Shown here: one piece after another, positions 31,728 through 44,342 of the stretch
Layout of the letters: the number at the start of each line of letters is the position of its first letter
Position numbering within the stretch: the stretch's first letter is position 1
Source of the DNA: Platanthera guangdongensis
Lineage: Eukaryota; Streptophyta; Magnoliopsida; Asparagales; Orchidaceae
Assembly (NCBI GenBank): GCA_039583875.1
Contig: CM077159.1
Coordinates: 2,068,812-2,132,811, forward strand
DNA length: 64,000 nucleotides
Reading direction: 5' to 3'
Program-made: the position numbers and the translations under genes
The notes under the pieces: generated by a model
What the model was told of the DNA's origin: nothing
Seen by the model: the letters and a program-made list of their open reading frames with translations, nothing else
Databases searched by the model: none

Positions 31728-33259
31728 TGAAAGTGCAAGTTAGATCTGATATACTCTAGAGCGGGGGTGAATAGAGTATGGTGCTTGCTAAAAACTTTTT
31801 ACAACTGTTGTTGTATTCCTAAGTGAACAGGGAAGCAAATAACATAAAGTAAATCTAAACACAGAACAATCACAGATCAATCACAAACCATAGCCAGAAA
31901 ACAAAAGAAAAACAAGCAACCAGAAGACACAAGGAGCTATAGTGGTTCCCCAACCAATCTGGGTACATCCACTCTTCTACCACCCTAGGTAGGAATCCAC
32001 TGCAGGATGAGTTGATTAGGTGTCCTGGGCACCAATGAGCTTTTGATAAGGTGCTCAAAAACCAAACCAGATTTTTTGATCAGGTGTCTTGCCACCACTG
32101 AGTTTTGATAAGGTCTCAGAAATCAATCACAAACTTTTGAAGGGAGTTTGAAAAACCCTTTACAGTAGAGAGAGAGAGAGAGCGGGATGAGATGATCTTC
32201 TCTGTCAACAATCAGAGAGAAGATAGTGGATGTTTTCAAAGCTCCCCCTGAGATCTTGAGTTGTTCAGGAAGTGAAGCTTTGCAGTAGGGTGATAGGCCT
32301 TCAGAAAATTTGATCTCCAGCAAAAGATGATTTCAGCAACAGCTGAAATGTGAGGTGTCTGGAGTCTTGAATGATGATGGCCTTTGAATACTGGAATCAA
32401 AAGGGATCTGAAAATTTTAGTATATTGATCTCCTTTTGTGATGGTGTTCTTATATGAATTCTAAGACTGAGAATGTCTGCAACTCTTTCTCTTCTATTGT
32501 GTAATTGTTGTTGATGCAGAATATGTGTGTCAAACTATGAGAAGAGAATAAAAAACTGATCTTTTATTCCTTAGATCTAAATAGAGTATTTCTCTGTCCA
32601 AGATAGTCGTTAGCCTGTCATAAATGACTTCCTTAACTGCATTTTGTCTTCTGGAGGAAAGTCCAATAAAACATTCCTTGAAAATTACTTGAAACTTGCT
32701 GCAGATTAATTAAAAACGACTACAGGATCTCTGACATAAATGCTGAGAATAATTCCACAACTGTCTGAATTTGAATCTTGAAAAATGTCTAACTCTTCAG
32801 AAAAACGTCGAACTGAGCTCCACTATCATTTAACTGAGCTCAGTGACTGAACTTAGATATAAACAGAGATCGTCAATCTGAGCTCAACTATCATCGAACT
32901 GAGCTCAGAGATATAGAATCAAACTGGAGTCAAGACCGTCGATCTGAGCTCAAAGATCCTCGAATGGATTTCGACGACTCGTTGAAGTTGAGCTCAGAGA
33001 TCGTCGAATGGAGTTCGACGATTCGTCGAAGTGAGCTCAGCGATCGTCGAATGGAGTTCGACGATTCGTCGTCCTGAGCCTGACGAAATGACTTGGTCTC
33101 CAAAACTGAAAAACCTGGTCTTGAGGGCAGCTTGCAAACCTAACTACTAACCATTAGACTCAATTCTAATTGACCTTTAGATCTATACAATGAGGTCAAG
33201 ACAGGTTTCCTAAGATACATAGTGATCCTTGCCCAAATCAGTAATAGGGTGTTCCAACA
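31728..33259 (-). repeat. 5' LTR of Copia-1
   Basis: Pairs with 3250-4784. It carries the ATCGTCGA/TCGACGAT array at about 32803-33083 and ends against the duplicated AATCT. It has more differences from its partner than the A1 LTR pair, in line with Copia-1 being older. Confidence 0.93.
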
Positions 33260-34354
33260 AATCTGTAGGTCGCTGAGCAAACATTTCCACAACTAGCTCA
33301 CGTGAAACACGTCGTGAACACCAGGAAAATTTTCGGAAAATCCAGCCTATAAGTTAAAACTCCAATACGCTCAATAACCCTAAAATGTCCCACATACCTT
33401 GCGTCCAACTTGTGATTCTTTCCAAATCTTTTAGCACCGAACATTGGGGAAACCTTCATAAAAACTAGGTCCCCAACAACAAAGGTCAAATCAGTCCTAC
33501 GACCGATTGACATTCTTCTCATAACATTCTAGCGCTATCTGAAGCTTTTCTCGAATAAGCATTATAGATATTTCCATCTCTTCTAGCGCTTTATGACCTA
33601 ACAATGGTCTCTCACCAACCTCGACCCAAAACAAGGGAGTTCTGCATCGCCTCCCATATAAGGCTCAAAAGGGGCCATCTGCAAACTTTCTTGATAACTA
33701 TTATTATATGCAAACTCCATCAATCTCAAACGCTCATCCCATTCTCCTCCGTGATCCAAAATATAGCATCTGATCATATCCTCCATGATCTAATTTACTC
33801 TCTCAAATTGATCATTAGTCTGCGCATGATAAGCCGTGGAGTACCTCAGATCGGTACCCAACACTTCTTATAAGCTTTTCTAAAAGCGAGACGTAAACCT
33901 GGAGTCTCGATCCAATATAATGCTAAATGGTACTCCATCCAATCTGATGACTTCACCTAAATGTAATTATACTATCTTCTACATGGAGTAGCCAATCTTA
34001 AACCGCACGAAGTGAGCACACTTTGTCAGTCGATCTACTATCACCCAAACAGAATCGTGACCTCGGGGAGATCTCGATAAACCTGTAATGAAGTCCATAG
34101 AAATACTCTCCCATTTCCATCTTGGAATATCCAAAGGCGTCAACTTGCCACCAGGCCTTCTATGATCGGCCTTAACATGCTTGCATGTAAAACATTCAGA
34201 CACAAACCTAGCTATATCACCCTTCATTTCAGACCACCGGACAATCTGCTTTAGATCTTGATACATCTTTGTCGAACTTGGGTGGTAGGCAACACTAGGA
34301 CCATGCTCCTCACTACACAACTTAAATCAAATGACCTCAACAGCAGGGATACAA
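33260..34354 (-). pseudogene. pol: Gypsy C integrase (fragment)
   Basis: Minus-strand reading, from the insertion of B2 downward. The zinc finger region HPSSTKMYQDLKQIV ... CFTCKHVKADHRRPGG is followed by the core ([23 protein letters not shown]). After stops and frameshifts comes MEDMIRCYILDHGGEWDERL ... [18 protein letters not shown], then VGDLVFMKVSPMFGAKRFGK and YVGHFRVIERIG. The second core Asp region (33,790-33,980) is present only as a degenerate stretch. The C-terminal tail is on the other side of Copia-1 (2944-3249). Clearly inactive. Confidence 0.85.
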
Positions 34355-34434
34355 TGTAACATCCCCCAAACAGCCGGACCCCCCAGAGTGATTTTGTTAT
34401 TACTAAGTCATGACAAAATTCGGGGAGCTTAGAA
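34355..34434 (+). repeat. B2 5' LTR, first segment
   Basis: 80 bp beginning TGTAACATCCCCC and ending with TAGAA, the target duplicated by B1. Confidence 0.8.
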
Positions 34435-37400
34435 TGTAAGACCCCCCTTTCCCTTACCAAGGAAGGCTACCGGATCTTATGCCCAGAACCGCCGTCTTAC
34501 GGTGGCACTAACTCACGGGTTAGTCGACACCGCAACACGCCGATCCTGCCGGCTAGTACGATCATTAACCTGTAGGCCAATATGAGAAGAAGAAGTAAAA
34601 CTGTATATGTAAAACTACCAGTCCACAAGCCACAGTACAGTCATGTAAAAGAAATGAATAGTACATCATAATAGTCCACAATAAAGTACAAATGAAAGAG
34701 TAAAAAGGGCTTATGCCCAGTACATCAAATCTCTCTCTCACAAAATCATAAATGCGGAAGCTATGCTAGAACATCGCTCTCGTCCCACCTGAGGACGCAC
34801 AGTAGTGGTAGTAGCCTGCTGAAGCGGTATCTGCTCCTCATGTCCTGCCTCCTCGACGTGCTGGTGCTCCATCTCCACGGGCTCCTAAAAAATAGTTGGT
34901 CACCGACCATTAGTCAAAAAGACTAAGTCGTTTCCTCCGCACCTCGCCCCGCAGCTCCTAGGCACCGAGCGGGAGGACGAAGCGGAGGACAACAAGGGGT
35001 AGCAAAATGGAAGCAGGTGACAATATCTATCTAGAGTGGTACTAAGTAATGAAATTCTACTCTAGCAATGCTAAGTACAGTACAAGTAGTAAGTAAGAGC
35101 GGTGCAGTAAAGGAAAGTATAGAAACAGCAGTATAAATAAGTAAATAAGCTAAGCTACCACTAAGCTATCATCACAAACGTACCCTAACTTATATAAATG
35201 CCCATACAAATATATAAGTTAGGATTTCCAGGAAATTTAACTTATCATATAAAAGAGCCCATACTAATTTATATGATAAGGATCTATGAAGCGTATGACC
35301 TAATATGAATGAATGATATGATGCAATTTTATGCGCAGGCAAGTGCAACTCACACACACGACTCTGTGATCACAGACCTTTAGTTCCCACTTTTTGAGAG
35401 CTAGCATCACTCTCGGGTACCACCGCTGTAGCTACGGCAGCAGCGAAGCGGGCGTCTCCACTTCTAGACCGGTATGCACACTACCAAGCCTTAGACCCCT
35501 CTCATACGCCTCTGTACACGTCCAAGGTGCACTCTAGAGTCTCGCGTACGTACTTTGCTGACAAACCCGTCAGTCTTGTTGGGTCGGATGTGTGTTATCG
35601 GGGATCGTCCTCCAGACCGCAGCGTAAAACAACCCACTGGCCCCTCTAACTCCCACAACCGCCTGGTGCACCGTACTGCCATCGGTGTGACGAACGGCCA
35701 GTACCGCATGCCCGCCACGATATTTATGCACATGCAAGTAATCCATACCGAGCCTTCCGCTCGCAGGACCAAACCCGTCCTGAATCCCTCAAACCCAAAC
35801 CCGGGTGAGAACGCACATTAGTGCCTTTGTGCCAACTCCCTCGAACCCTAAACGGGTGAGCATACATCATGAATCTCTCCAACCCCACACGGGCGAGAAG
35901 GTACGATAATGTCCTAATCTATTATACTACTCTTGTCTACAGTTTATTATACTTAGAGATTTAAGGTTAATCCCAGGACTGCCCCCGGTATTCCCTGTGA
36001 AGGGCTCTCAAGGGGCACTAGGAACTGTGTTGGGATTACGCCCAGCGTTCCCTTTCGCAAGGATACTTATTTTAGTTGGTGACTACCCATGTATCTCCCC
36101 AGCTCTCCTTATTGCTCTAGTACAACCCTAGTGACTTAAGGTATTACCGGGAAAACCGACGGTCTTCCGCCGATCCCCACTCCAGTTGCTAGCTAAGACT
36201 TGCACTTTTGATCCCTCACTAAGACAACTCTACCCACCAGGGTTACTCATGTTGAACTCTCTCTTATTTCTGCCGATAATCAATACCCTGGTAACCCCTA
36301 AGGCAAGACCTATTCGTGTTATATGCAGACCATGACCTATGGTTACCCTAGAAATGTGATCTTCCAAACCTTAAGGCATCTTGCCCCTAAATATTTATCC
36401 TAAGGTGTTATGGACTAAGGGAACTACCCTAAGAATCCTCGTAATTTTTCTTGGCCAAATAGTCCTTTAATTAATTCTTTTAATTTAAATGCTAGGTCAC
36501 TTTACACATGAAGTAGTTTGATTAAGTATCCACTGACCTAGGGAATTTTTCCTGAGATGTATATTGACATAATATTGCTGCCTACAGAATTTCATAATTT
36601 TCCTTAAATTATTTATTATCATTTTCCATTTAATATCAATTCCACACAAATTCCATTTTCCAAATGATGTATAGGCATTATGTACTCAAAAATTCCAGAA
36701 AAATTACAGAGCTTTTAGGACACTAATTTATGACTATTGGCAGACTATCATCAACATTTATTGTAAAATGGCCTATAGGATTCCATTATAAGATATTTAC
36801 CAAAATGCCATTGTACCAATTTAACACAAACAATGCATCCATTAATTCTGAGAAATTTATACAAAACTAATAATAACATTTTATAGCAATAGAATAAATT
36901 CCACGTTTTTCAGAAGTATATATCCATCATTTCAAGAATTAACAAGATAAGGGTAAAATGGGGAATTTAGGGTATCTACTCCAAAAGTTCTTCAAAACAG
37001 AGAAATCACATTTTTCCTAAGTCAAATGTGACATCATCTATGCCTTGCCAAAATTGTTTGAATTTCCAACTTTATTTCCAAAATAGCTATATTTAAAATA
37101 AATTCCAATAAATAGAATTTTGATTCCAAAAATTCCATTATTAATTTGAGGGATGAAATTTACCCTAATGAACCACTGTAAATAATTCCATGTCCTTTTC
37201 ATGTCACCATTGGGCTAAATACACCAATTTGCATTTTTGCTATTAGCACACCAAGGCTAAACATAGGCTAGCACATGCAAGTGGATTCCCCAACATGCAG
37301 TGAACCCAAGGTGCTGAAAATTTTATCATGCACCAAGGCTGACCCCACTGACCCACCACCAAAATTTGGGGCCATGGGGAGGAGTAGAAGTCCATATATG

Positions 37401-39098
37401 TCATTTATTTATATTTTGCTATTTTACCAAACACTATAGGAAAATATTCTCTAAAAATTCCTAAATTTTGGCAGGAGCTAAGTATGCCCTAATCATGCAT
37501 GTGCCCAAAATTTGGGGCCATGGTGATCAATAGTTTGACCTAGGCATCCAATTTAATTTCTGCCCTACTCTAGGACCAGTCCTAGGAGAAATGTCCCACA
37601 GGACTGTACACTACACCAAAATGTATGTTTAGGGTGGCATATTAAAGGTACGACCCCTGGCTACATTTTTCATTAAGGAGCAAAGTTATGTAAATGCCTC
37701 TAAGAGGCCTAAATTTAACATGCAAAGTGACTGAAAAAGTGTGACAGAAATCATACTATTCAATACATTAAATTAATTCATATTAATAACTGCGCACGAA
37801 TCTTAAAGCTTATCCGACGGGATCTGGTCATCGTCTACCTCCAGCCAACGGCTGAGATCGAGCCGACCTGGAGCAACTTTGCCGACGGTTTCCGGCCAGC
37901 TGGGACGGCGCCACCTCCGGCCAACGGTGCCATCACCTTCACGGTGGTGGTGGCTATCATTTCCCGGCGATGGGGCGGCGGGAGACGGCGGCGACGGCGA
38001 TCCCGAGCGCTTTCAAAAGCTTGGAATTCTCTCGATTTTCTCACATGGCATCGGGCTTAGTTGAGCCCGATATCTCTCCTATTTGATCTAAGATGCTAGT
38101 ACGAGTAGAGGTGAAGTGAAACGCACCTGAATCGAGGCTTGGCTGCGGGTCAGGCGGCGGTTTGCCGTGGTGGTGGTGCGCCGGCGAGCTCCACCCCGAA
38201 AGCTCAAATCTCCACCATTCTCCATGATTAAGCAGTCGAATTCCACTCCTTTCGGCCTTCTGAAGCTAATGGTGAGCTCTGTTTGGACTGAGGTGGGCTA
38301 TAAGTGGAGTTAACTCCAAGGTGAGCTCGGTTTGAGCATTGGAGGTTTCACCCATGGTGCCATGTGGCTCACTGCCTTGGTTTTCTGCTGGAAATGAAGA
38401 GGGGAGGTCGGCCACCTGGTTTTGGGCAGCCTAAGCCAGCTGATGGGGTGGCCATGTGGCCACCATTTCCTTCATTCCTCTTTCTCTCTCCTCGTTTCCT
38501 AAAAATCTCAATTTTACCCCCTTGCATGTACTCTCTCTCCTGATTTAGAGGAGTAGGACTGGTCTTGTTCACTTGGGCTGACTTTGGGCCAATTTTAGTG
38601 GGCTTGGTCCAAGGGGAAATGGCTTGGCCTTCATTTCACTCTTTAGGTCAATTTGTTGACCAAATTGACTTAGGGAGTTGACTTGGTCAACCATGGTGGG
38701 TGGACTGACCCTACTCGGTGGAAATGGGTCTAGTGGCACCACCCAACTTGGTTTGGGTCAAGGGGGTGCCCTACTTAGGTTAATTAGGCCTATGAGTGTG
38801 GGTTTGACCAAATTAAGCCCAAGGTTGACTTTGGTCAATTGAGGTCAAAATGTTGACCCAGTGACATACCCTAGGGTCCACTTAGATTGTCTTTAGGGTT
38901 AGGGCAATGTGGTGGGGTCATGGTGTGGCTAGGGTCCCCACTTAGGCTAGTTTGACCTAGTTTGATTATGGTCTTATAGTGGGCCCCACATGGCTACCAC
39001 CCACTACCTAGGGTCAAACCTAGTTGATCTCCTTAAGTCTCACCCCATGCCTAACCCAATCTAAGTTGGGGGGTCCAGAAGTAACATGGGATGTTACA
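34435..39098 (-). repeat. 3' LTR of Gypsy B1 (4,664 bp)
   Basis: Holds no gene. A GC-rich CCG/GGC block (37,840-38,250) with chance ORFs on both strands and an AT-rich block (36,400-37,500) are conserved in the partner LTR. Many copies of TTGACC/GGTCAA occur in 38,560-39,020. Confidence 0.95.
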
Positions 39099-39183
39099 AA
39101 TTCCAATAAACAAGAAAATAATTTCGTCCCCGAAATTTAAGTTCGGGTCTACGGGGTTCTATTTGCAAGAATCATCAAGAAAT

Positions 39184-42100
39184 TTAAAGACATAACTTAA
39201 ATGTACCTGATGCGAATAGCTCCGAGTGTTGCTCCAGCATCAGATCTCTCGGCTCCCAAGTGTGCTCCTCCCGTCCATGGTTGGATCACAGCACCTTCAC
39301 AAGAGGGACCTTCTTCTTCCGCAACACTCGGATGGCTGTATCGTCAATCCGGATCGGCTCCAATCTCACTGATCTGTCAGGCTCTACCGGTCCGACTGTA
39401 GTAGTGATGTGCTGCTCCGGCCGAAGGAGAGCTCTTCGTAAGGAAGAGACATGGAAGACATCATGTAATGCACCCAACTCCGGTGGCAGCTGCAGTCAGT
39501 AAGCCAAGGGGCCGATCCGCTCCAGGATCAGGTAGGGCCCCATGTATCGTGGACTGAGCTTCTTGTGCCTCCGCACCCGAGAAACACAGTGTACTGGACG
39601 TATCTTCAAGAATACCCTCTCTCCAACCTGGAACTCCACCTTCCCGTGCCGAGCATCATAATACTTTGCCTGCCTGCTCTGGGCCTCTAGTAGCCGATCC
39701 CTGATCAATCGAATCTGAGCCTCAGTGTCCTCTATATAATCAGATCCCAGAGCCCTGGTATCCACATCCTGAACCCATGACAGCGGTGTCCGGCATCTCC
39801 TCCCATAAAGCGCCTCGTATGGAGCCATCCTGATGCTAGCCTGGTGGCTGTTATTATACGAGAACTCGATCAATGGCAGCAGCCTCTCCCAAGGCCTCCC
39901 CGTATCCAATATGCATAATCTGAGCAGGTCCTCCATGGTCCGGATGGTCCGCTCGGTCTGTCCGTCGGTCTGCGGGTGGAAGGCGGTACTAAAGGTAAGC
40001 CGAGATCCCAAATAAGCATGCACGGCCCTCCACTCGCTCGAAGTGAACCGACCATCACGGTCCGAAACAATAGTCCTGGGGATACCATGATATCTGATGT
40101 ACTGCTCCACAAATAGACTCACCAGGACTGCAACTGGGGCATCCTTCCGAACTGGAATAAACCGCGCTACCTTGGTCAATCTGTCCACTATAACCCATAT
40201 AGAATCATGCCCAGAGTGGGAGCGAGGCAATCCGTGTACAAAGTCCATAGCAATGTCCTCGAACTTCCACTCTGGAACTGGCAGTGGCTGTAGTAAACCT
40301 CCCGGGCTCTTGCATTCCGCCTTCACACACTGGCAGGTCTCGCAATGGGTCACAAAATCCGTGATCTCCCTCTTCATCCCGGGCCAATACATAGATCTCC
40401 GCAAATCTGCCCACATCTTGGTGATGCCGGGGTGCACTGAATATCTCGAGCAATGTGCCTCTCGGAGTATGTCCTCCCGGATACTGCCTCCTGCTGGTAT
40501 GTAGATGCGTCCCCGGAACCTAAGAAGATCATCCTGTAGCATGTAGTCCTCGACCCTGCCCCTCTCTAAGGCACTGAAAATTGGCTGTAACGCAGCATCC
40601 AGCCTCTGATGTGCTCGGATGCGCTCCTGTATATCATCGCCGCTGATCACTGAGCTCAAATACTCTCTATATATGACTGGCTCGGTCTCGGACACCATGG
40701 TGATGTGCATGTCCTCCATCATCTGTAGCAGCTCTAAAGACATCAATCGAGGCTCCGGTCCAGAAGTGCCGGCCCTCCTGCTCAAAGCATCTGCAACCAT
40801 GTTCGCTTTCCCCGGGTGATAGTGGATCTTGTAATCATAATCACAGAGGAACTCCAGCCACCTCCTCTGTCTCAGGTTTAGGTCCTTCTGCGTATCGATA
40901 TACTTGAGATTCTTGTGATCTGAAAAGATGTCACAATGAATCCCGTATAAATAATGCCTCCATATCTTTAGGGAGAAAACCACAGCCCCGAGCTCTAGAT
41001 CATGTACTGGATAGTTATGCTCATGCTTCTTCAATTGTCTCGAAGCATAAGCAATAACGTGTCCATGCTGCATCAGGACTGCACCCATCCCCTGGTAAGA
41101 GGCGTCCGTGTAGATCTGGAATCCTTCGCTCCCGGATGGAAGCGCAAGAATGGGGGATGAGATGAGTCGGTCCTTCAGCTCCTGAAAAGCAGTCTCACAC
41201 CGCTCTGACCAAACAAAATCTGTGTCCTTCTTTGTCAAGGACGTGAGGGGGAGTGCTATCCTCGAGAACCCCTCCACGAACTTGCGGTAATACCCTGCTA
41301 GTCCCAAGAAACTGCGGATGTCAGAAGCGGTCTTCGGCCGTGGCCAATCCCTCACCGTCTCTATCTTGGCTGGGTCCACAGCTAACCCAGCCCCACTGAT
41401 CGTGTGCCCCAGGAAGGCCACCTCCTGCAACCAGAACTGGCACTTCGAAAATTTTGCGTACATCTGTATCTCCCTCAACCTCTGCAGGACCTGTGCCAAG
41501 TGCTCCGTATGCTCCTCCTGAGTCCGAGAATATATAAGGATGTCGTCGATGAACACAATCATGAAGCGGTCTAAGAAAGGCTCGAATACACGGTTCATTA
41601 GACTCATAAATGCAGCAGGAGCATTCGTGAGCCCAAAAGGCATCACCGTGAACTCGTATAGTCCATAGCGCGAACTGAATGTCGTCTTCGGTATGTCCTC
41701 TTCCCTGATACGGAGCTGATAGTAGCCGGATCGCAAATCTAACTTGGAGAACCAGAATGCTCCCTGTAGCTGGTCAAATAACTCATCTATCCGAGGCAGA
41801 GGATAGGTGTTGCGGACCGTCAACCGGTTCAGCTCCCGGTAAACTATACATAATCGCAGTGATCCGTCCTTCTTCTTCACAAAGAGAACTGGCGCTCCCC
41901 ATGGCGATGAACTAGGCCGCACAAATCCTGACTCGACTAGCTCCTGTAGTTGAGTTCTGAACTCTGCTAACTCCCTGGGAGCCATCCTGTAGGGTGCCCG
42001 GGACACCGGTTTCGCTCCCGGTACTAGCTGAATCCTGAAATCCAAATCTCTAGAAGGCGGTAGCCCGGGCAATTTCTCCGGGAATACGTCGGAGAAATCC

Positions 42101-42584
42101 CGGACCACCGGAATATCTGAGATAGTCGCCTCTGTTCCCACCATCTCGAAGCAGACAAGATAAACTTCCTCACCCTGCTCATGGGCCTTCACAGCCTGTA
42201 TAGAAGATAATAGTAGGTGGCAGATAGGCTGGATACCTTCAACGATAACATGAGAGTCGCCATGCCTTAGCGTGATCCTCCTGGACGGACAGTCTATCTG
42301 GGCATGGTTCCGATGCAACCAGGCCATGCCCAAGATCAAGTCAAAGTCCTGCAGCTTCAGAATAGTTGCCGGCGCCTCAAATGCCTTGCCGCCAATCTCG
42401 GCCTCCATATCGCAATGTGCAGTGGTCCGCAGCTCTGACCCATCGGGTAGACGTACCCTCATCTCTAGTCCAAGGAACCTCTCCACGCCTTCGAGTCCGT
42501 CGATGAAGGCCTCGGATACGAACGAGTGTGAAGCACCCGTGTCGAAAAGAGTATGAGCGGGCTTGCCGCTGATCATAACTATGC
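39184..42584 (-). pseudogene. pol: Gypsy B1 pol (two late stops)
   Basis: Protease [10 protein letters not shown] near residue 10-20. [10 protein letters not shown] (Val where Asp is usual), [32 protein letters not shown]. RNase [47 protein letters not shown]. Integrase: [14 protein letters not shown] ... [57 protein letters not shown] at 39496-39498 replaces an Arg in AYRLQL-type context (CGA to TGA), and a second TGA at ~39286 replaces the Trp after VPLVKVL in the chromodomain-like tail. Otherwise one frame to TAA 39184-39186. Gag-pol fusion requires the intron at 42585-42685. Confidence 0.93.
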
Positions 42585-42685
42585 CTGAGGTTTGTTTATG
42601 TGAAAGTTAATTGTTATCCTATAGTTCCAGGTATTATATATATATCATTGAAAATCCAAGAAAATTCATAATTAACTTCAAGTAC
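42585..42685 (-). other. Predicted gag/protease junction intron of B1 (101 bp)
   Basis: Minus strand: exon ATCACAG then GTACTTGA; acceptor AAACCTCAG before GCATAGTT. Phase 1, same codon position as in A1, A2 and B2. Unspliced reading stops two codons into the intron (ACT TGA); spliced reading runs straight into protease. Confidence 0.65.
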
Positions 42686-43790
42686 CTGTGATAACCTCCT
42701 CGGGATTCCTCGGCTCTGTGAGGTCCAAGGCGTATATCTGCTCCTGCTCGCGCCTCCTGCCGTGATATCCCCGACCTCGGCCTCGTCCTCGGCCTCGTCC
42801 TCGGCCCTGCTGTACTGGGACCACTGGAGGTGGAGGAGGAGGAGGGGGATGGAATCGGTGCGGGCACTCCGACCTGATGTGCCCGGGCTGGCGGCATCTG
42901 TAACAAACCACTTGTCGATGGCCTCGGTCATCCTGTCTCCTTGGATCATGCATCTGTAGAGGTGGGGGAGCCAATGCTGGAGGAGGTACCTGCTCCTGCC
43001 TGAAGTTGGGACGACGACGTCCCCCACCCTTCCTGTATCCGATGGTCCTGCCTCTCTGTGAGCCCCTACTGCTCTCTCCTGACGTCGACCCATCAAATGG
43101 TCTCTTACCTCCGGCTCGCACCATCAGCTGGTCAGCCTCCAGCTTCTTCGCCATCTCGATGATCTGCCTGGATGTGCCATGAGAAATGAATAGCAAGGCC
43201 TGCCTCAAATCATCCCTGAGGCCCCGGTAGAACCTCTTCGCATACCTCCTATCGTCGGTGTCCTGAATCCCCGCGAATCTGGCCAAGTGGGAGAACTCTC
43301 TCTGGTACTCTATCACCGATCTAGTCCCCTGCTTGAGGTTCAAAAACTTCTCCTCCAAAGCATCTCTGTCCGTAGCAGAGACGAAGTGCTCTAGAAACAC
43401 ATCACCAAACTCCTCCCAAGATATCTCTGACAGCTCAAAGTCCGCATAAGTAGACTCCCGGACTGATTTCCACCATCTCTTTGCATGAGCCTCCAGCACA
43501 GAGGTGGCTAGAGGTACTGCCTGGCCGACTGGGCAGCTGATGCCTGCTAAGATCTCGTGTATGGCTTCCAGCCATTCTTCCGTCTTCACCGCATCCTCTG
43601 TCCCACGGTACGTCGGTGGGGACAGGCTCTTGAATGCACTCAGCCAGCTCGACCCCGGATTTGGCTGTGGAGCCGGGACTTGCTGGGCTCTAAAGGCATC
43701 CAAAATCGCCGTCAGGGTCTGCCCCATCTCCGTATGTAGGAATGGAGTGGCATCTGGAGGGGGAGGAGCCACATTTTGCGGCGCTGCGAC
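42686..43790 (-). CDS. gag: Gypsy B1 gag (main exon)
   Basis: Capsid/nucleocapsid polyprotein. Gag domain: WLEAIHEILAG, KRWWKSVREST, FGDVFLEHFVS, SVIEYQREFSHLARFA, AKRFYRGLRDDLRQALLF. The zinc knuckle CYRCRQPGHIRSEC lies near the C-terminus, then a Gly/Arg run (RGRGRGRGRGRGY) that may bind RNA. The frame is open upstream as far as 43976 and contains an ATG at 43804-43806, so translation could start there without splicing. By comparison with B2, an exon start at 43790 after CCACAG with a leader exon in the LTR is equally possible. No stop interrupts the gag. Confidence 0.9.
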
Positions 43791-44342
43791 CTGTGGAGGT
43801 TGCATAAAGGTAAGGTTAGAGCAAAATTGGCCTAACACATTGTACTTTGTGGACCATTTATGTGACTTTACACATGGGCACACCACTGCTTCCGCTGCAT
43901 AGTTTGTCCGCAAACTAATGCTCGGGCGGGGGTGGTCCCATGTTGTGGACTTCTTTCTCATATGATCGTTGTTCAAGTGATACCAGTTTGTAAGACCCCC
44001 CTCCCCCTTACCAAGGAAGGCTACCGGATCTTATGCCCAGAATCGCCGTCTTACGGTGGCACTAACTCACGGGTTAGTCGACACCGCAACACGCCGATCC
44101 TGCCTGCTAGTACGATCATTAACCTGTAGGCCAATATGAGAAGAAGAAGTAAAACTGTATATGTAAAACTACCAGTCCACAAGCCACAGTACAGTCATGT
44201 AAAAGAAATGAATAGTACATCATAATAGTCCACAATAAAGTACAAATGAAAGAGTAAAAAGGGCTTATGCCCAGTACATCAAATCTCTCTCTCACAAAAT
44301 CATAAATGCGGAAGCTATGCTAGAACATTGCTCTCGTCCCAC
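43791..44342 (-). other. Predicted leader intron of B1 (552 bp, GT-AG)
   Basis: Donor CCTCAG/GTGGGACG in the LTR, acceptor CCTCCACAG/GTCGCAG. The B2 counterpart (60077-60628) has exactly the same length of 552 bp. An in-frame ATG inside the intron end weakens the need for splicing in B1 itself. Confidence 0.4.
43978..43985 (-). promoter_or_regulatory. Primer binding site of Gypsy B1 (short match)
   Basis: TGGTATCA on the minus strand three bases from the 5' LTR; then CTTGAACAACG, which does not continue the iMet match. B2 has the full TGGTATCAGAGC. Confidence 0.75.

Larger units (their letters stand above)
3250..33259 (-). mobile_element. Copia-1: Sirevirus-like Ty1/Copia element, minus strand, hosting Copia-2
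   Basis: Two LTRs of ~1.53 kb (3250-4784 and 31728-33259) both run from TGAAAGTGCAAGTTA to GTTCCAACA. The duplication AATCT flanks the element at 3245-3249 and 33260-33264. On the minus strand the order is 5' LTR, tRNA-iMet-type PBS, gag, protease-integrase-RT-RNase H (Copia order), a long third ORF, polypurine tract, 3' LTR. Copia-2 (12397-30448) sits inside gag, so the element's own length is about 12 kb. Gag and pol contain frameshifts and stops and the RT active site is altered, so it is not autonomous now. Confidence 0.95.
593..34354 (-). mobile_element. Gypsy C: partial minus-strand Ty3/Gypsy element, split by Copia-1 and Gypsy B2
   Basis: Its own sequence in the window is ~593-3249 plus 33260-34354. 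The 3' LTR comes first on the + strand, then the polypurine region, then the integrase C-terminus. Copia-1 interrupts it with a 5-bp duplication AATCT (3245-3249 and 33260-33264), after which integrase resumes. At 34355 the LTR of Gypsy B2 begins, so RT, gag and the 5' LTR lie beyond the window. The left boundary is uncertain by several bases because the adjacent LTR also ends in TGTTACA. The coding parts are degenerate, so this is an old copy and the outermost host of the nest. Confidence 0.8.

Noticed and set aside
35491..35821. ORFs of 72-108 codons in the B1 LTRs (also 44982-45686)
   Set aside because: Present on both strands in the same place, no known domain, inside LTR DNA.
37835..38064. 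Overlapping frames on both strands in the GC-rich part of the B1 LTR (also 47412-47641)
   Set aside because: Both strands are open because of CCG/GGC composition; no upstream or downstream gene structure.
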